DNA of 64,000 bases from Larus michahellis (lineage: Eukaryota; Chordata; Aves; Charadriiformes; Laridae), in NCBI RefSeq assembly GCF_964199755.1, contig NC_133900.1, positions 73,454,727-73,518,726 of the forward strand, given 5' to 3'. Position 1 is the stretch's first letter. Every line of letters begins with the position of its first letter. Position numbers and translations under genes: made by a program. Positions 28,791 to 49,703 of the stretch are shown here, in pieces. Below the pieces are notes generated by a model. The model did not search any database, was not told where the DNA came from, and worked only from the letters and a program-made list of their open reading frames with translations.

Positions 28791-29666
28791 CCTGCAATTT
28801 TCACAACGCTTTGTGTGGCATTTCTTCTACCAGGAGAGACAGTAAGTGCTTTGCTGTGTATCATACTTAATCTGCATTTGAGTTTGCCCTATTTTTTGAA
28901 GAAAGCATGGTGTTTGCTGATGACTAATCATACAGTTTTATGCAGCATTTCTGATGACTGATTCCACATAGACATTACTTTCTTTTTGTTGTGCTAGTCT
29001 CTTTTTCTTTAAAAGCAAACAAATTAAAAGAATGTTCAGCTATGCAAATAAGAAACGTATTTGTTCTTTGCTTTAACAAAGAAGAGAGCAAAATCCTAAT
29101 GTAAGAAAAACACCATTGTTTGGGCTGCTGAAGCTGTTCACGGCCTTATGGTACATTCCAATCAGAATTAGTAAGAAAGATTTGCCCAGACCCCCAGAAT
29201 AGGGTTTCTTTTAAAGAACTGCAGCTTGCAAAGTTTAACACATTCAAATAATTAAACAAATTCAAATTTAATTTGACTAATTTACAAGTTTATTTAGAAA
29301 TGTGCTTATCTACCAAGTACCAAAATATTTGTACAATATCAACGTAAGTAAGACATTTCAAAAAATATTCTAAACTTACTTTTTAAATAGAAACATTATC
29401 TCCTTTCTCCAGTCTGTGAAAGCTTTTTCCTCTTAAAAGAGTCAAGGATATAGGGAGAGTTCTTTCATATGTGCTAATTTCCAAAAACTTTGGGATTCTC
29501 GGGAGATGTGTAAGCTGCAGCTGAAAGCTGTTTGGACTAGAAATAGTATCACATTCTACAAACACACTAACTTGAATGAAAAAGGGCTTTACCAAGCAGA
29601 CTTCAGAAATGATTCCTAAGAGCTTCAGCTGTTGCAAACAAAGCTAATGCTACTCAGTATACTCAC

Positions 29667-29819
29667 CGAAGACTGTCCTGGCAGGCACAGATTCTCTGTT
29701 CAGCCAGAATGACACTTGAGAGAGAATGACAGTCATGATACAGGGGAGGTAAGTCTGAATGACAAAATAACCAATTTTTCTCTTCAAGTGAAAATGAGCC
29801 GTCATTACCGTATATTCAC
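29667..29819 (-). CDS. GABRA2: GABRA2 coding exon 7: loop C and TM1
   Basis: This 153-bp exon is bounded by acceptor 'ggcaccttag' and donor GTGAGT, phase 1 at both ends. It starts within the Gly of SSTGEY, the tip of binding-loop C. It continues through '[12 protein letters not shown]' and the first membrane segment ('[20 protein letters not shown]') and ends [12 protein letters not shown]. The PAR motif just before the second membrane segment is a known determinant of chloride selectivity in this receptor superfamily and is intact. Confidence 0.98.
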
Positions 29820-33703
<3,884 letters not shown>

Positions 33704-33786
33704 AGCTGCCAAATTTCAGTGGGCACGAGTGGGCATCCATAGGGAAGTCCTCCAAGTGCATTGGACATTCAGCTTGGACTGTAAGC
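33704..33786 (-). CDS. GABRA2: GABRA2 coding exon 5: Cys-loop
   Basis: This 83-bp exon lies between acceptor 'ttgccttttag' and donor GTAAGT. A leading G completes the Arg codon of exon 4 and a trailing T starts a Tyr codon completed in exon 6. It reads [20 protein letters not shown] followed by CPLKFGS. The two cysteines are 13 residues apart, which is the signature disulphide loop of the Cys-loop receptor superfamily, important for coupling binding to gating. The exon is short enough to be missed by open-frame searches. Confidence 0.97.
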
Positions 33787-36551
<2,765 letters not shown>

Positions 36552-38498
36552 TCACTTTATTCAGGGTACGACATTCTCCTTTGTGACTTCTAGCTGTTGT
36601 TTGTATCTCAAACCCTTCCAGTACTTAGATGTCTGTACCTGATACACATAGTATGTGTGACAATGGTAATTTCAATAAACACAGCTATTCTGTATTAAGA
36701 AGTAAGAAAAAAATACACAGAAGGATATTAAATAGTTCCTGCAGCAGATGCACCTGAAGGAGAGTAATCCAGCATTTCGAGAGCACGGAGAATGGCTGAG
36801 ACTGGAAGGAAGGAAACAAGGCTACCCAAAAAAGGTACAATATATCCAGGCAAACCGATATAAGAAAGATTTTTCCAAAGGGTAAAGTAAGGCCCTGTAG
36901 CGGTATGGATTTTATTAACAGAAGTACATATGTAGGGAACAACAGCTGATGATTAAAGGGTGACACATGCTGTCTGCTGAACTTTATTCTGATGCCTAAT
37001 CTTGGGAAGGAACTACAGTCTGGAGAAAAGGATGCGAGCGAAAATGGGCTGATGACCTAGACCAGATGCCTGTGTCACCCAGGGCCCGGTATCCCATCTG
37101 CTGGGTTTTGTTGCTGTTCTAAACAAACAAAAAAAGAAAGATACTGATTAAACACTGATAATGTAAATTCATCAACTAACTTCAAATTGGATCTGTAATT
37201 GGATTTAGTGGTTTGCTACTGTCAGCACAGCATATAAATTGGAAATGGAAGAGCTTGTTGGATGCAAACTGTATTCTGTGCATTGGCAAACGCTACCTTG
37301 GTGCAATTTGTTTTGTTGGACAGGTGCAAAATGGACCCATGATCTAAAAATATTAGTATGTTACAACAGTCTATACTATTGCAATTACTTTGCAAATCCT
37401 ATAGTTTATGTAAACCATTTTCAAGTAAATTATCTTTCAATAGACAAGTCCTAATAAAATTCAATGAATATTCAAGTGATTTCAACATAAAAGTGAGTTC
37501 CAGGAATTCATCAGCCCCCGTCACTTCCTGCTGGCTTATTTGCGTGCTGATTAACATGGCCTAAGTTTTTTCTCAGTCATACAGCGGTAGAAAAGGAGTG
37601 CTGAGCAGACAGCCAGAAGCAACGGCCCTTCTCAGCTCCTTTGGCCTGTGAGCCGAGAAGCTGTGAGGACCTTTTCCAGGTCAGGGCCAGAGGCTAAATA
37701 GGGCATGTGGAATAAAGGAAAGAGAATCCTGTTACCTGAAGGAGCATGGGGCAGGGGCAGGAGAGGAAGCAGTTGTCATTAGGAATGGTGACAGGTGCTT
37801 GGGGAGATCTTTTTGGAATGATGTGATGGGATACTTATAAACTAACCTGACAAAAACCACAAGCGCAATTTTTATCTATGTCGAGAGGTCTTACGTTACT
37901 ACAATACAATTTTGTTATTTAATTAAAATTATAGTTACTCAAACAGATATTAAATAAAACTAACACTACAGTACACTGAAAATTAATATTCTTGTGTTTC
38001 TTTAATACCAGTTTCTATAATTTCTAATAATATTTTAGTAAATATATCTGTGAGACAAAAAGTTATGCACCTATAAAACATGTATTTGTTTGACGTTATA
38101 CCTGATCTTTTACTGTCTCTCATTGCTGCCAGAGACGCTGCCTCATGGCAAGCAATTTGCCCATTTCTCTATGATAGATCACATTCAATTGTCCTGTTTT
38201 ATTTGCTGATTTACATGTTGTTTTATTTGCTAAATACCATGTGACTTAAAAACCAATTTACAAATTCCAAGTATTCTGTCAGTTCAGTTGTAGACCTGGG
38301 AAACTCACAAAACCTAAATCAGGAGCAGCAGGCGCAGTGTGCTTGAAGCAGGGGGAATATATGAAATCTGGCTAGAAGCATTATCAGGTAATTCAAGGAA
38401 AACAACTGCCCTAAAAGCCTCCTTGCAATTTCTGTCTGAGGGGCTTTGCCAATAAATCATTACTATGTATGATAAGGTGGATGTTTGAGGTATAAACC

Positions 38499-39316
38499 TT
38501 TGAGGGACCTCGACACGCTTGAGAGGTGGGCCCATGCAAACCTCATGAAATTCAACCAGGCCAAGTGCAAGGTCCTGCAAGTTAGTCGGGGCAATCTCAA
38601 GTACAAACACAGGCTGGGTGGAGAATGGATTGACAGCAGCCCTGAGGAGAAGGACTCGGGGTGTTCATGGTAGAGAAGCTCAACATAAACCAGTTACGTG
38701 CTCTCACAGCCCAGAAAGCCAACCGCATCCTGGGCTGCATCAAAAGCAGCGTGGCCAGCAGGGCGAGGAAGGGGATTCTGCCCCTCTGCTCTGCTGAGAC
38801 CCCACCTGGAGTCCTGCGTCCAGCTCTGAGGACCCCAACATAAGAAGGACCTGTTGGAGTGGGTCCAGAGAAGGGCCACGAAGATGATCGCTGGAGCACC
38901 TCTGCTATGCGGACTGTCTGAGAGACTTGGGGTTGATCAGCTCTGGGGAGACTGTATAGCCCCTGCCAGTACCTAAAGGCCTACAGGAAAGACGGGGAGA
39001 GATTCTTTATCAAGGTTTGTAGTGATAAGATGAGGGGTAATGGTTTTAAACTGAGAGAGGGTAGATTTAGATTAGATATTGGGAAGAAATTCTTTACTGT
39101 GAGGGTGGTGAGGCACTTCTCTGGGCAACAGGTTGCCCAGAGAAGCTGTGGATGCCCCATCCCTGGAGGTGTTCAAGGCCAGGCTGGATGGGGCTTTGAG
39201 CAACCTGGTCTAGTGGGAGGTGTCCCTGCCCATGGCAGGGGGTTGGAGCTAGATGATCTTTAAGGTCTCTTCCAACCCAAACCATTCTGTGATTGTATGT
39301 TTTTATGATAATGAAA
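38499..39316 (+). mobile_element. CR1 LINE, 5'-truncated with intact 3' end
   Basis: This is the best-preserved CR1 of the window. The left part carries ORF2 C-terminal text ('aggtgggcccatgcaaacct', 'aaattcaaccaggccaagtg', 'aaagccaaccgcatcctggg'; protein words LERWAHANLMKFNQAKCKVL and ILGCIKSSVASRARKGIL). The right part is the 3' UTR with 'tgggaagaaattctttactg', 'gcccatggcagggggttgga' and 'gatgatctttaaggtctctt'. It ends with the degenerate octamer-like tail 'attctgtgattgtatg'. The frame is broken (the segments at 38485-38673 and 38661-38843 are in different frames), so it cannot move. It is antisense to GABRA2. Confidence 0.93.
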
Positions 39317-39904
39317 CGGAAAGAAGAGCCTGAGGGAGCAAGACTTTGAAATCCCACTGAAATTCAACAGGAGTGAGCGATATGTCCTGCAGGTTCCTTT
39401 GACAAATATCCCTGCACATAAATGATTAGAATATAAATCATAAGGTTTTGTGATGTTTCAACCAATAAAGAATTTCAAAGGTCCCACTTCTCCACCGTCT
39501 TCCAACATATATAAAAAGAATTGCAAGAGATATAAAATAGAAAAAAAGCAAACAGGAAATGCCACTAAATCAAAACAGCAACATTTCAAAAACCACATTT
39601 GATGCATTGCAAGTGCTTAGGAAGCGGAATAAGCAGGAGAGAATCTGAGCTCCAGCCTTGAAAGGTCCCACTGATAAATCTCTGACTGACCCACATGTAA
39701 TTCTACCATCCAATCCATGCTGGAAATCTCCGTTTGCAGAACATCACATTTAGAAGACGGAAACAGGGAATAACCCAAGGTTTGGTGTGAAAGCTCATGA
39801 ACACCTTCTCCTTCCATTTAACACATTAGCAATAAAATCTCACCATAGTTCTTATATAAGAACTTATTCTTATCTATCTATAGACGTCAGCACATTTTTC
39901 AAAG

Positions 39905-39985
39905 GAAGTATTGGAATTTTAATTTTGTATGCAGGGAAACCAGGGCACAGAGATGAAATTAACTTGTCCTGGTCCATTTACAGAG
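39905..39985 (-). repeat. Ancient MIR-type SINE relic
   Basis: Plus-strand 'aattttgtatgcagggaaac', 'cagggcacagagatgaaatt' and 'aacttgtcctggtcc' resemble the reverse complement of the MIR tail half (ttttacagatgaggaaactg / aggcacagagaggttaagtg / acttgcccaaggtca). It is short and diverged. Confidence 0.5.
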
Positions 39986-42900
39986 TGATTACAAAAAACA
40001 AAATACAATGCCTTTTGCATCCCCGTGCTATATTCAAAGATCCCATGTTCCCTCCTGAGGCAAATACATTCTACTTATGATCATGAACATCCCTATGATG
40101 ATTACCATACAAAACTAATGAAAAAACAGGAAACTATTACAGTATTTTGAACATAATCAATGTGATTAAAAGCCAGCATTTATCAAAAGACTATACATAA
40201 AGATTTTGTTACTGTTTCCTATTCCATATATGTACCACTTCGTGGTAAACGCTGCGTAATGTTTACTTTCCAAGCAAGACTAATATTCTGTTAGAAATGC
40301 AAGTCCGGACTCCAGAAAAAAAGACTCAAATTAATACCTGATACTCTTTTCATACAATCTGCGCATATTCTCTAATATGGAAGAACCTGTGCTGTCTCTA
40401 GGCATTACCAAACCACTCTCCAGTATATAGTGCAGTATCTCTACAAAATCACAAGAGCATACTTCCAGGACTACTAAGGACTCCTGTGATCACTTCTAGG
40501 CAAGCAAATGCTTCCTACTGATTTGTGTCTGAAACAGTGCTTTCACAGCTGGACTCTAACACAGTACAATTAAACTTTCAAATATGCGTTATACCAGCTT
40601 ACATGAAATTTTAGGTACAGATGATGAGATTCTTACTACAGTGTTAAGAAGCACTCGAGCCTCTGCCAGTTCGATGGTCAGAAGAATAAAGTGGTGAAGG
40701 ATTTTCATTCTTCTTTTAATACGCAGTTGTTGTGCATAACAGTATACACAGTAAAAAAAGACATTAGTATCTCTGGGAGAAGCTTTAACTGAGCTGAGTA
40801 TATGCAATCCCTCCTTGCTACATGGCAGTCCTCTTTTTTGCTAAGGCCAGATTTGTATGGGAAAAAGTTCAAACAACAAAAAAAGTACTCTCATCCTCTC
40901 GGCTAATGGTTGGCAGATTTTGGCAGTCTTTGCATCTGGAGTAAAGATGGAAGTATTCCAAATATTTCAAAAATTGTGAGTGTCCATTAGCAAGCAGTAT
41001 TGTCATGGAGCAGACTGAACATTTTATTAATCACCCTCTGGAACACAGCAGTTTGTTTAGTGAATAGTTCAGGCCAGAGTTCCTCATTCCCTACTTGTAA
41101 AGATTTTTCTCAGTCAACTCTCTAAAGAAAATTTGGCTATTTCTTGACTCGACCACTGTTAAAGCCATTAACTGACACACATATATAACCATGAAAGCAA
41201 ATTTTAAGTACTGTAAAATATAAAACTTTAAAAACACAAATACAAAAAATTAAAAATAAGGAAAGGCAAAATGGCACACGTATCTTTTTATTGATTCCTT
41301 AAAGACAATCAGAAATACTGTGGTTAACATATTGACGAGATAAACACGTAAGATTCATAGACCTAAATCTCACCTAGGTAATATAGGGGCTTCATATTAA
41401 TATTTATTTTTACATTAGTAAAATTTCTTAATTTTAGGTCTTAAAAAGCACATTCTTAGTCTCATATCTACTTTAAGGCAATGTGCAATTTTTCTTTCAG
41501 TTTAGCTTAAAAACGTTAACAATATTAGTATGTGACTAGTATTGTTGAATACTAACATGGTTGGTATGCAACTAAGTATCAAAACTACTTCTAAGAAAAC
41601 CAAGAAGGAGTTTTAAAACAGACTAAAAAAAAATGCAATCATTCAAAGCAAAATAATCAGCCCGGTATATGCATTCTTGCTATAATCTGATATCTGTGGG
41701 TTTGACGGGTGCCAGTTTGTGATGGAACTTCTGCAAATTAATTTACCAATGCTTCCTCAATAAGCATTTGGATCTAGCTTTTGAGTGAATGCTGAAATTA
41801 GCTTTACAGTGGGAGGATCAGGTCCTTAGTTTGTTGTCTTGGTCATGTCATGCTCTGTAGGGCAGATTTATGCATGGTGCAAATGCCATGCACGAGGGCT
41901 AACACACTACAGCAGCCTGCAAAACCCCATAGTTCTTGAAGTACACCTCTGTATGGCTTGGCTTTACCTACCAGATTGGACAAACAATGTTCCTACCATC
42001 TCCATCTCACTTTCTACTTGTCTCTTCTCTAAAAAATAAAACAATAAAAAATTGTCTTACAATATCAGGACTGAAAGAGTCCTCTCCCCCAAAATCCCTC
42101 TATGCTCCAATCACAAACACTGACTACTCAGGCTCTGTGTATCTAACAGCAAATCTCACTGCACAAGATGTATAAACTGAGTCCATTTGTTCTTTTCCAA
42201 AACTTACCTTCTGATGTGTACCAAACACAGAACATAGAAGGAAATAGTAGACAGCCAGAAATTCTTTTCAGGTCTTTGGGAGGTGTGGAGATTATACACC
42301 AGTGAATGGAATTCTTGAAAATATTCTGAATAAACTCCCTTATGAAGGAGGGTTGTGGTATGAAACTGCACTGTTGGTTATTTTTTATCAAAATCCTTAA
42401 CACCCTGTTAAAAATTTAAACACTATCCCATGACTGCATTTCAAAGGAATATGTATTCATTTTTAAATACATAAGTAATGTCTGCCAGATATATATGACC
42501 TTTAAAGAATATGTGGTATATTTCTAGGGAATTGTAGCATGATTTTCCTCTATTTGAAGAACTCATTTCAAGCCTTTTATTTCTCCTTCGTCTGCCAACT
42601 TCAGTCATTTTTGTCTAAGCATTTAATCTATACATGAAGTATTTGAAAAAAATCTGGAAAGAAATGTGTTTAATCAGTTTGAATGATAACATCTAGGGAA
42701 GAGAATGTCTTCCTATTCATATCCGTTTATGAAAAGGACCTTCTCTGAATTATTTTCTCTCTCTCTCTTTCCACAGACCTGATGTAGAATCAACTCTGAG
42801 TCTAAAATAAGCACTGAGCCGGGATAAGAGAGGAATGTCAAAGATACGAATAGGGATTACTTAGAATAGAGACTACAAGATATTATCCACACTGCTGTCA

Positions 42901-44088
42901 CTAAAAAGACAAACACTTCTCATCACCCCTTTTTGTCCAGGCATGGAGAAAGAGCAACCCTGAAACACAATGGATGCCTGGTGCCAGGGACAGGAATCCA
43001 AGCAAGAGGTACCCCGAGAGCTAATGACAGTGAAAGGCTTGGACACAGCCTGTGACAAATCAGTCTACAATATTGATCCACTTGGCAGGATGCTGAACAG
43101 GGGAACAAGCCTTCCCAACAGAATAAAAGGACAGAAAATCTGCAAGCGATCGTGTGAGAGCTCCTCCTCCAAATTTCAGCCTCTGGATTTAACTTGCAAA
43201 GGCAATGACCTGAGCCATAGAGGGAACACAGCAACCAATTTATTGACTTTTCAGAAACGTATCAATGAGAAAAAGGCAACCTAGATGGTCCCCAACACCC
43301 AAGAAAGCCAAGCGTATTTATCATTTCTGTTTGCCTTTTACTCTTTAGTCTTCTGTTACTGAGTTAAAATAAAAGCTACAGTAAAATAATTGCAGTGTTT
43401 ATTTTCAATCTTTGTGAAAAAAAACATCTTGGTGCCTTCCCTTATTCTGTCCTGACTTACTTATCGTACAGCTCCTGTAAAGCTTCTCTCCATTTAAGGA
43501 ACCATAGCTAATAATTAGACTTTGGAACAGCTAAAAAGGAAGTTTCATAGAAAAAAACAGACACAAAAAAAGAAACGCAGTTGCCAGTTCAGCCACTCTC
43601 TCTAAAGAACTGTCCTCAGTTGTACTGAGAGTTTCTGTAACTATCCTTTCGGTCATTTCTGGATCTTACCTTCAGCTGTTCTGGCTATATTTGAAAAATT
43701 AGAAATGCTTATTGAAAGTTTAATTGAAAACTGACAAGATAGAAGTGATGAACTACCTGGGTATGACCCTCTCTACAGAGAAATGTTCATGTTTCTTGAC
43801 CCTAGAGTGAAAAAATAGAGGTCTATCATCAGGAAACTAGGAAAAGATGTTGTGTACAAACAAATAGGGAAAAACAAAGACTCCCCAAAGACAATTAAAA
43901 GCTAAAGCTGAAAGTTGAAACACAAAACTTGCAGAAAGCAGGAAAGACCGTTCCCAGTGAAAATTAGAAAACTGCTCTTGAGGCAAAAACTTGGCAAAAT
44001 CTTGGCATAGCTTTCTTTACAGCAGGCCTCATATAAAGGCTCTCAGTGCCTGTATGCTCTGTCTTACATACAGTAACTATTTCTCTTC

Positions 44089-44104
44089 TTTTTTTTTTTT
44101 TTTT
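44089..44104. repeat. Poly-T run (16 T)
   Basis: Homopolymer within a GABRA2 intron, with no identifiable element attached. Confidence 0.9.
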
Positions 44105-46414
44105 CCTATCAAGGACATCAGCACTTATGGTTACCTGGGAAATTTTAGAAGCCAGAGTGTCAGGAGAGCCTGGAAAGAAAGTAAGTCTGAGAAAAAGCTG
44201 TAAAAGTACCTTGCTTGCAGGGCTAAAATCAGAGTTAGCAGCATATAGTTATAAAGATACGTCAATCTACCAGACTTCAAATAATTAATTTTAAAAAAAG
44301 AGATAAATAACCAGTTTTAATGTTTCAATTAAATGATTGCCATTTTGTTATCCTACAAATCATAATCCAACTAAAATTATCCTTCACGTCATCATTTTCA
44401 AATATTAAATATTTTAATTTGATTAAAAATGTTTTGTTTAACCTCTTTAATCATAATTTAGCCTTATAATTCTTTAGAAAATTCAGATAAGTTTTGTTTT
44501 TCAATTGTTCTGTTCAATTTTTGGTTGGTTTGTTTTTCTAAACAATGCAGCTTTTCTTCTCTCAGGCTAATGTCAAAATAAATTTATATCACTGATCTGG
44601 TTGGAAGCCTATAAGGCATAACATCACAATAACTGAACTTAAACATTTCAGAGAAAAAACAGCTCAAAAAGACAGAACAGTGAAAGTAAAATCTGTTTAA
44701 TCCCATGTTTTGGTTTGCCTTCTGTGATTCTCATTAGTTTGCAAAATGAAGTTGAAAATTCCTGCTGTATATTGGCATTTCCTTTGACATTAAATACTGT
44801 GGCTGACATACAATGACATATATTTTTATGACTAAGCTAATATAGATACACCAGGATTTTAGTCACAGCAGTTCATTTGAAGCACAGTTTGCAACGGAGT
44901 TCTGGCCAAGTGTCAACAGATTTGGTGGCTGACTATTTTGGGCAGAAGAGTGAGTAGCATCTTTTTAACTCAGTCAAAATCGTAATCCACAACAAGGATC
45001 AAATGTTTTTGACTCTTAACACATTTGGAGAAAAATCTCAGCCTCAGCTGTTACCTTCTAAATTTATCAATGACAACTTCAACAAGCCTAAAATCAGTCA
45101 AAGATCAAATTCCCCTGGAATTTTTGGCAAAATTGTGATACTGGAAAAATACAGGGACTATGAATTAAAACCTACATTCTATCAATCATACTGAGTCACA
45201 GATTGCACACGATACTGTATTATCATTAATGGGAACTACTAAGTGAGGAAAACAGAAACCAAACCTCACAAATTGCTATCAATTCAACAACAACAAAGGT
45301 TAGAATGACATTTTATCAACTTTGCGAATCAACACTGCTATGCAACACCTGTGTCCTTAGCTCCAGTCCACTCATCATTTTGAGCATGCCACCTCCCTCT
45401 TCCATGCTATAAACACATACTAATCATCTCCCATGGCAATGAGTCCCCTTCCCATTTTCAACAGGCTTTTCTCCTAAGCACTGTTATGCTTCACATGATG
45501 CTAACTAAGAGGAAAAAAACCAAACAAACTGGCAAATAGATAATGCAAAGGGGTGCAGTCATTCATCTGCTGAGTTTCATTGCTATGAAAAATGGCAGGG
45601 GAAGAAATCCTACTGCAGCAATGACAACGAGAGTTTTGGGCAACAGCAATGTCCAGCCTAAAAACCTGACATGACTGAGGGCCTCACCACTCGCACTGTG
45701 AAAGCAGAGGACCTCAGGGGCTGGGACCCAATCTTCCTGAGAAGACCTGAGATTCATTTTAGGATCCTCCGGAGATTTAGGAAGACATGGGCAAGAGTCA
45801 AACTTATTCTTCCCATGAAGCCTTTTAAGGAGGAAGCTTACAAAATTAGAATATTCCAGAGCTTCCAACATTTACAGAAGAAAATATCAGTAAACCCTCT
45901 GTATAGCAGTTTACATTATCAATTCAGTAATGTAATACCTAAATGAAAGAGTACTCATGGTTAAAACTCTAATGTCACCTTCATGTTTGACAGAATATGT
46001 GATAGTTTGGAAGCTATTATTTCAAAACTCACATATTGAAATTTTCTAATTGACTGCTCGTACGTTTCAAAATGATTTTATAATTATCAACTGAACAAGC
46101 TAAATTAACCCTGAAGCTTGTAGTAGTAAGTATTAAACTGCTGTGACTTACCTATCTACTTATCTCCAAATAGACCTACCCATTACAGTACCAGGGGCCG
46201 TTCTGATGCACTGCACTTTGTTTTGGTTAATATCTCTGCACAGAGCCGTTAGAGCTGTAGCATCAAAGAACATGACCCCTTCCCGTGCCGTCATATCTGT
46301 CTGTGCAAACAGACACGCAGCGTTCTCCACACACCTACACACTGATGTCAAAAGTGTTTCAGGAGCTGGGGATTAGGCTCAGGGAGCTTTTCATTAAATT
46401 CCCATTTAAGCACA

Positions 46415-46510
46415 GATGACTTGCACAGCCTTGGGTAAGTCTCCTTGTGCCTCACTACGACATCTTTAAAATTGGGTTAATATCATCTCACTGTGAAGTC
46501 ATGAGATACT
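46415..46510 (+). repeat. Ancient MIR-type SINE relic
   Basis: 'ttgcacagccttgggtaagt', 'ctccttgtgcctcactacga', 'catctttaaaattgggttaa' and 'tatcatctcactgtgaagtc' follow the MIR core order (gtgaccttgggcaagt / cctctctgtgcctcagtttc / catctgtaaaatggggataa / tacctcatagg). This is the clearest of the MIR-like pieces. Confidence 0.6.
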
Positions 46511-47783
46511 AGACTAACAAGGTCAAGATGGTCATATCACCTTTGTGTAGAGCTGTGGACACTTGCTTTTTATAATTAGTGATAAAATAGGAATCATTTC
46601 AGAAACTTAAGGTCATTAGGAAAAAAAAACCTCTAGAGAATCAGTAACATATACAGTGACAAAAAGAATACAAATGCCTATTTTTCCCATGAAACGACTT
46701 TTCGTGTGAAGCCTCAGTAATGTATTCATCACAATTGAAACAAAGCTTGAAAACCAAAACTACCATGCACAAAAAACAAACACAAAAAACCAGAATATAT
46801 TCTCCAAGCTATGACTATCTGTTAGTCAGCGAGCAAATTACTTTTAAAATGTACAGCATACCATGAAATATTTAGCTTCATTGCAACCTAGCTTGTAACA
46901 TCAAGATGTTTCATGTTTTGTATAATGCATAAGCTGAAAGTTTTCATAGAAAAAGTAAATATTGCCTGTTTTTACAAATATCCATTTTTTAATACCTATA
47001 GGTACACATAGGCAGTATTTTATATGTCTCGTGTATAATGATGAATGTTCAAAACACTTCAAAAAATAATTTCATGGAGGAAATAATTTCTTGCATGAAT
47101 GGCAAGGGCAGCTAAAGTAACTTTCAGATTGTCCTTCCCTTCTTTCCTTTTAGAGGTGTTATATCCATGAAGATCTTTCTCCCTGGTGCGACACATTCTC
47201 CCTAATCTGTGTATGATTTGCAGTGAGCCCACAAAGGACCCCTTGCTTTAGAGCATTTTCCATTGCTGTTTTCATGAAAGCTTCTTTTTAATATCACTGA
47301 CTCCCTTTAAATTGTTACTAAATATTCCAAATTATGGAGGACAGATCTGTAGAACAACGTAATCATGCTGACGACCCGACTTCCAAGCTACATCTTTCAA
47401 AAAGTTTAGTTTAGACTGACTCCAGTCAGGTCCCCCAGACCTTTGCCAACATTAAGTGTGCTCCTACAGTGCACCTTCCACTTTGTTTCATCCAAGAGGA
47501 ATCCAGTTCACCCATCTCAAGACTGCTCCAGAATATGTACCAAAGTACAGTGAGCGGGGACAATCAGAACATTCACTGGCCCAAACTAAACAGCTAATAC
47601 AAGCGTACTATTCATGCAAGGCCTATAAACCAATTTCCTTCTTTAGAACTACTGGGATTTGGCATTTCCTGACTTCAGTGAAATTATTCCCAATTCGTCC
47701 ACAATAAGTAAAAACACAATACAAGTTTAAAGGAAGTTAATACTATATATCTTACACCGTTTACTATATATGCAAAAGATTCA

Positions 47784-47891
<108 letters not shown>

Positions 47892-49665
47892 TTAAATGTA
47901 TAGGACTTCTTCAAAATCTCTGTGCAAAATTATGGGACATTTTGAACAAGTTTCTGTCCCTATTTACTTTTCCTAACCAGTATTCTGTTGTAAATACTGA
48001 GGGTTTCTACCCCGACTTAACACACAGGTTATCAGACAAGAGTAGTTTGTTTCAGTTAAAGGACTATACAGCCATCAGCAACTACATGCATATTTCCCAT
48101 TTCTCCACCAGCAAAAATAACCACACTGTCTTGGACTTAACACGGTAGCAGAGTTCTAAACCGAAAATGCCTTTATTGCAGAGGTGGGATCTCTGTTGTT
48201 GCAGATCATTCCTATTAAAGCCTTTCTAGTTCAAGGCTCTTCTCTTCATCCTGAATAGCCTTTTTTCAAAGCCAAAGACAAGAAAAAGCTTACAAAGCAA
48301 TTATCGACTAAACCAAATGTAACACGCAACAGCATCCTACTTTTTAATTGGGTATGTTTTTAAGTGGAACGTATTTTAACGTAATAGTTCCTTCCCTTGA
48401 TAGACGATGCTCCTGATACATTGTTGTGGCACTGTAAATACTATAAGAAAATGTTCTTCCTAATCATTGTAGTCAGACAGCCATGAAATCAGAATATTAA
48501 ATATTGTACTGCAGGGAAAAATAATTGCTGAGTTTTCTGTCTTCAGTTTTCAATTAGGCTCAAAATGGAACGATATTCACTAAGAGGGATAGCACACACT
48601 TGCAGGAAATTTCTTACAGCAGTTGCCAACTACCATCTGCATTCAAGACTGTCAACACAAGGAATTCTCTGCCTTAAAGCCAGTTGCTGGCTGGAAAAGA
48701 AATATTTGAATACAACTAGCTGCAATTTGACTCACCCCAGAATTTCCCGTTCCTAAAAATAATACAGCTGCCCGTTATAAGAGTGATCCTGCTGTTATAT
48801 TCTGATTTCCATATTTAATATGGATAGTTAATAGCTTCTATAACCCTAAAAGCTACTTTTTGACAAATATGTGGCATAGGCAGATTTTACTTTTAATTGT
48901 ATTTGAGGCCAACGGTATAATCGCTGCGCTTTATTGGGAGAAATCAGCAGATGCTCCACCAGCCACTAGGCAAAGGCAAGGCTGTGCCATGAGCATGGGG
49001 AGCAGTGCATTTTCAAAGGGATGTAGTTGCACCCAAAGCAGAGACGGGGTCACACAGTGCTTTCAGAAAAATTCTGGAGCATGGGGGAGGCACATTCCTG
49101 CACTCTCATCTTTAAGAAAACTTGAATTTCCTTCTCCAGCCAAACACTAGACATGTCCTTATTAGAATACGGAACTTTGTAAAGCCTTTCCTACCCAAAA
49201 GAATCTTCTTTCCAGGATCGCCTCTGCTTTTTCAGCAAATAAAAAAAGTTTGCCTCTTACTATGTGTCACTCCGAAAGTTCAAAAGCAGTTTCTCTGCAT
49301 GTCCAGAGAGATGTTTATTTGTGTGATAGAGACTTCTGTAATTCTGTATGCAGTATCCATACACGAGTTGAGTTTATTTCTACTCCAAACATCTTACAAA
49401 CTAATTTTAAGTCAGTGGACAACAAGAGGTGCTGAGTCTGCACTGTTCTTAGTCTTCAACAAGGATGAAGTATTGGTCTGGCTGAAATACTGTACAGAAA
49501 CCACAGGTACAGTTCAGAAGCCTAGTGACTGCATGTTGCCTGTGGGAGACTGTCCAGAAAAAAAGATTACTCTCTCCAAATGGTTATCTGGCACAGGCTG
49601 AGATGAAATGGAAAAGTGACAAGAGAGCTACTCTTCAGGGGGTTAAACAGTGCTGCAGGGACTAA

Positions 49666-49703
49666 CTGTGAAATTTGGCCTGTACTGTGAAATTTGGCCT
49701 GTG
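49666..49703. repeat. 19-bp tandem repeat, two copies
   Basis: 'ctgtgaaatttggcctgta' is followed directly by 'ctgtgaaatttggcctgtg', one mismatch at the last base. A small local duplication. Confidence 0.95.

Noticed and set aside
38597..38899. Minus-strand frames over the CR1 at 38.5 kb
   Set aside because: Antisense shadows of CR1 ORF2 and its 3' UTR.
45563..45946. Overlapping open frames on both strands
   Set aside because: Mutually overlapping frames in an intron without motifs; at most one could be real, and neither has splice or start evidence.
49122..49601. Plus-strand open frame of 159 codons, the longest in the window
   Set aside because: It starts at TTG, lies antisense inside a GABRA2 intron, and carries no domain or conserved motif.
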